A stretch of 23,233 bases of DNA, from positions 1 through 23,233 of the forward strand of contig DJYC01000057.1 of NCBI GenBank assembly GCA_002448445.1, given 5' to 3'. A program made the translations under genes and the position numbers. The stretch is from Treponema sp. UBA6988. GTDB lineage: Bacteria; Spirochaetota; Spirochaetia; Treponematales; Treponemataceae. The notes below the pieces were generated by a model. The model had not been told where the DNA came from. It did no database searches and saw only the letters and a program-made list of their open reading frames with translations. This document shows positions 20,934 through 23,233 of this stretch, piece after piece (the stretch's first letter is position 1; the number at the start of each line of letters is the position of its first letter).

Positions 20934-21165
20934 CCTACGCCGCCGTGGAGCCCCGACAGTTGCCGGTGGTCAGCCGCTAAGCAAAGGTTCTGGAGAGTCG
21001 TAAAATAAAATGGCGGTTTTGCGAGAAGTTTCCAAGCCTGTCCACCACCGGCAATGAGCGTTAGCGAAGGGCGGAATGGCGGTGGCGCAAAGGCATAACC
21101 GGTCGAATTAGCCAGGGAGCAAAATGGTAGAGCAGACAAGACTTCGTCCTAAAAAATACCGTCCA
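20934..21165 (+). repeat. F1 structured repeat, copy C
   Basis: Starts CCTACGCCGCCGTGGAGCCC and ends ACCGTCCA. The core is larger than in copy A: TTGCCGGTGGT (20960-20970) pairs perfectly with ACCACCGGCAA (21044-21054) around a 73-base loop. Then comes ATGAGCGTTAGCGAAGGGCG and GGCGGTGGCGCAAAGG, which can pair with CGCCGCC at the start. The tail has GGTCGAATTAGCCAGGG and ATGGTAGAGCAG. It fills most of the gap between the divergent RM and guaB genes. Confidence 0.85.
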
Positions 21166-21185
21166 AACAAGCCAAAATCACATTA

Positions 21186-21214
21186 TTTACTAAAAACCAA
21201 CTTTCTGCTATAAT
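21186..21214 (+). promoter_or_regulatory. Promoter of guaB-purA
   Basis: A weak -35 TTTACT (21186-21191) and TATAAT (21209-21214) are 17 bp apart. The -10 is preceded by CTGC. Confidence 0.55.
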
Positions 21215-21247
21215 CCCTCTACAATCAAACCAAAAGAGGAGTTGCAA

Positions 21248-22759
21248 ATGGCGTTTTTTTATGATGAACCTTCGCACACATTCGGCGAATACCTTTTAAT
21301 CCCCGGCTACACTTCAGCAGACTGCATACCGGAACACGTGTCCTTAAGAACACCGGTAACCAGATTCAACAAGAAGGCGGGCGAAGAGTCAGACCTTTAC
21401 ATGAACATTCCAATGGTAAGCGCCGTAATGCAGTCGGTTTCAGACGACAAAATGGCCATTGCACTTGCACAGGAAGGCGGAATCAGCTTTATCTACGGCT
21501 CCCAGTCAATCGAAGACCAGGCCGCAATGGTTGCCCGCGTAAAAGCCTACAAGGCAGGATTTGTAACTTCGGACTCAAACATCCGCCCAGACCAGACTTT
21601 GGCAGACGTTATTGCCCTTATCAAAAAGACAGGACACTCAACAATTGCCGTAACGGCAGACGGTAGCGCCCACGGAAAGCTTGAAGGCATCATCACTGAG
21701 CGCGACTTCCGCATAGACCACGTAGACGCATCATCCCCGGTAAGCAAATACATGACTCCATTCAAGGACCTTGTTACCGGAGAAGACGGCATAAGCCTAA
21801 AGGACGCAAACGACTTAATCTGGAAGCACAAGGTAAACCAGCTCCCTGTCATAGACAAAAACGGAAACCTTGTATCGCTTGTATTCCGCAAGGACTTTGA
21901 CAGCGCAGCAGTCCATCCGCTTGAACTCCACGACTCAAAGCACCGCTACATTGTTGGTGCCGGAATCAACACAAGGGACTACATGGACCGCGTACCAAAG
22001 CTTTTGGAGGCTGGCGTAGACGTACTCTGCCTTGACTCAAGCGAAGGCTACTCTGAATGGCAGGCAAGGGCCCTCCACGACATTCACGAAAAGTTCGGTG
22101 CAAACGTAAAGGTTGGTGCAGGAAACGTTGTTGACCGCGAAGGCTTTATGTTCCTTGCAGAAAACGGAGCCGACTTTGTAAAGATTGGAATTGGCGGCGG
22201 TTCAATCTGCATCACGCGCGAACAGAAGGGAATTGGCCGCGGACAGGCAACAGCCACGATTGAAGTTGCAAAGGCCCGCGATGAATACTACGCAAAGACA
22301 GGTATTTACGTTCCAATCTGCTCTGACGGCGGAATTGTCCACGACTACCACATCACGCTCGCACTTGCAATGGGCGCTGACTTTGTAATGCTTGGCCGCT
22401 ACTTTGCCCGCTTTGACGAATCCCCGACCAACAAGCTTGTCGTAAACGGCAACTACGTAAAGGAATACTGGGGCGAAGGCTCAAACCGCGCACGCAACTG
22501 GCAGCGTTATGACCTTGGCGGCAAAAAGACCATGGCCTTTGAGGAAGGCGTAGACAGCTACGTTCCTTATGCAGGACACCTGCACGACGGCGTGGCACTT
22601 ACAATCAGCAAGGTTGTGCACACAATGTGCAACTGTGGCGCACTTTCAATCCCGGAACTTCAGCAGAAGGCAAAGCTCACACTTGTTTCTGCGGTAACAG
22701 TACAGGAAAGCGGCGCACACGACGTAACGGTAAAAGCTCCGTCAATCCACGCAGAATAA
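21248..22759 (+). CDS. guaB: IMP dehydrogenase
   Basis: It oxidises IMP to XMP with NAD+, the committed step of GMP synthesis. The 503-residue product has the TIM barrel with a CBS pair inserted (about 105-225: VTADGSAHGKLEGIITERDF ... VNQLPVIDKNGNLVSLVFRK). The active-site loop is GIGGGSICITREQKGIGRGQ with catalytic Cys321, the flap NRARNWQRYDLGGKK lies near 420, and CSDGGIVHDYH precedes GRYFARF. This GGGSICITRE form differs from the more usual GPGSICTTR of bacterial enzymes and is the type known from Tritrichomonas foetus. ATG 21248 is chosen over TTG 21242 because AGAGGAG lies seven bases upstream. purA follows after 20 bases. Confidence 0.96.
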   Translation: MAFFYDEPSHTFGEYLLIPGYTSADCIPEHVSLRTPVTRFNKKAGEESDLYMNIPMVSAVMQSVSDDKMAIALAQEGGISFIYGSQSIEDQAAMVARVKAYKAGFVTSDSNIRPDQTLADVIALIKKTGHSTIAVTADGSAHGKLEGIITERDFRIDHVDASSPVSKYMTPFKDLVTGEDGISLKDANDLIWKHKVNQLPVIDKNGNLVSLVFRKDFDSAAVHPLELHDSKHRYIVGAGINTRDYMDRVPKLLEAGVDVLCLDSSEGYSEWQARALHDIHEKFGANVKVGAGNVVDREGFMFLAENGADFVKIGIGGGSICITREQKGIGRGQATATIEVAKARDEYYAKTGIYVPICSDGGIVHDYHITLALAMGADFVMLGRYFARFDESPTNKLVVNGNYVKEYWGEGSNRARNWQRYDLGGKKTMAFEEGVDSYVPYAGHLHDGVALTISKVVHTMCNCGALSIPELQQKAKLTLVSAVTVQESGAHDVTVKAPSIHAE

Positions 22760-22779
22760 TCTTTTTGGAGGAAACATAA

Positions 22780-23233
22780 ATGAAGGTTGTAATAATTGGA
22801 GCCCAGTGGGGCGATGAAGGCAAAGGCAAAATCGTAGACTACCTTGCAGAAAAAGCAGAATACGTAGTGCGCTATTCAGGCGGACCAAACGCAGGACACA
22901 CAATCGTTGTAGACGGAAAGCAGTATGCCCTGCACCAGGTTCCAAGCGGAATCCTCTATGCAAACAAGAACGTCTACCTCGGAGCCGGCATGGTAATCGA
23001 CCCGGAAGCTTTGTTCAACGAGCTCCAGATGCTCAAGGACAACGGAATCAACTGGGAAGGCCGCGTGTTCATCTCTGACCGCGCACACCTCATTCTTCCA
23101 AAGTACCGCACAATGGACAAAGAGCGCGACGCTGCCCGCCCCCGCCCAATCGGAACAACAGGAAGGGGTATCGGCATTGCTTACGGCGAAAAGGCAAACC
23201 GCGACGGACTCCGCCTTGCAGACCTTGACTGGG
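22780..23233 (+). CDS. purA: Adenylosuccinate synthetase, 5' part (cut by the window end)
   Basis: It joins IMP and aspartate using GTP, the first step from IMP to AMP. The first 151 residues are visible. They show the P-loop-like start IIGAQWGDEGKGKIVDYL (catalytic Asp and Lys), GGPNAGHTIVV with the catalytic His, LGAGMVIDP, and ARPRPIGTTGRGIG, a conserved IMP/GTP-contact region. The family is about 430 residues long, so roughly two-thirds lies past the window. GGAGG is eight bases before the ATG. Being in one operon with guaB places both outlets from IMP under one promoter. Confidence 0.96.
   Translation, partial: MKVVIIGAQWGDEGKGKIVDYLAEKAEYVVRYSGGPNAGHTIVVDGKQYALHQVPSGILYANKNVYLGAGMVIDPEALFNELQMLKDNGINWEGRVFISDRAHLILPKYRTMDKERDAARPRPIGTTGRGIGIAYGEKANRDGLRLADLDW

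Overview
The window looks like a chromosomal segment of a treponeme-like spirochaete. This is inferred from the overall character of the genes, the strict TTGnnn/17 bp/TATAAT promoters and the very repeat-rich intergenic DNA. I could not run a database search, so the genus is a judgement. Most genes are ordinary housekeeping or transport genes. The unusual content lies between them.

Layout: 1-1520 is an insertion-sequence graveyard holding a decayed IS4-type transposase, an IS256-type 3' remnant and the amputated 5' end of a Wzm-type ABC permease. Next come a long imperfect inverted repeat and a C9 tract, then the trpB-trpA pair. The pair has two overlapping promoters, a perfect operator-like palindrome and an 81-bp-period tandem array between the two genes. 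A 620-bp block of hairpin repeats separates trpA from a distant ThyX-like protein and a membrane protein with a BamE/SmpA-like tail. On the minus strand follow a DUF4143-type AAA ATPase, then a four-gene operon read from 11238 down to 8252: amino-acid-binding lipoprotein, permease, ATPase and cytidylate-kinase-like protein. Next are a NifX-like protein with a YkgJ-like Cys-cluster protein, a YjbR/MmcQ protein, gltX with its promoter and terminator, and a PLDc_N-type membrane protein. A tRNA-Leu(UAA) and a lipoprotein lie on the plus strand. An MmeI-like single-chain restriction-modification enzyme with a small partner ORF follows on the minus strand. The window ends in guaB-purA on the plus strand, the two branch enzymes from IMP to GMP and AMP, with purA cut by the window edge.

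Between genes the window carries a mosaic family of structured repeats. Three copies of one element (F1) have matching ends and interchangeable hairpin cores. Three copies of a related shorter element (F2) occur, one of which carries an F1 tail. A three-hairpin module (M) occurs twice, with both arms of its stems changed in step while the GGA-containing loops stay the same. Many of the hairpins close with C(GNA)G triloops. This repeat system, possibly REP-like elements moved by a transposase outside the window or a structured RNA family, is the best candidate here for something undescribed. Other items worth following are poly-C tracts in or beside promoters, a leaderless restriction-modification gene next to the 3' relic of a second one, and an IMP dehydrogenase that closely resembles the Tritrichomonas foetus enzyme.
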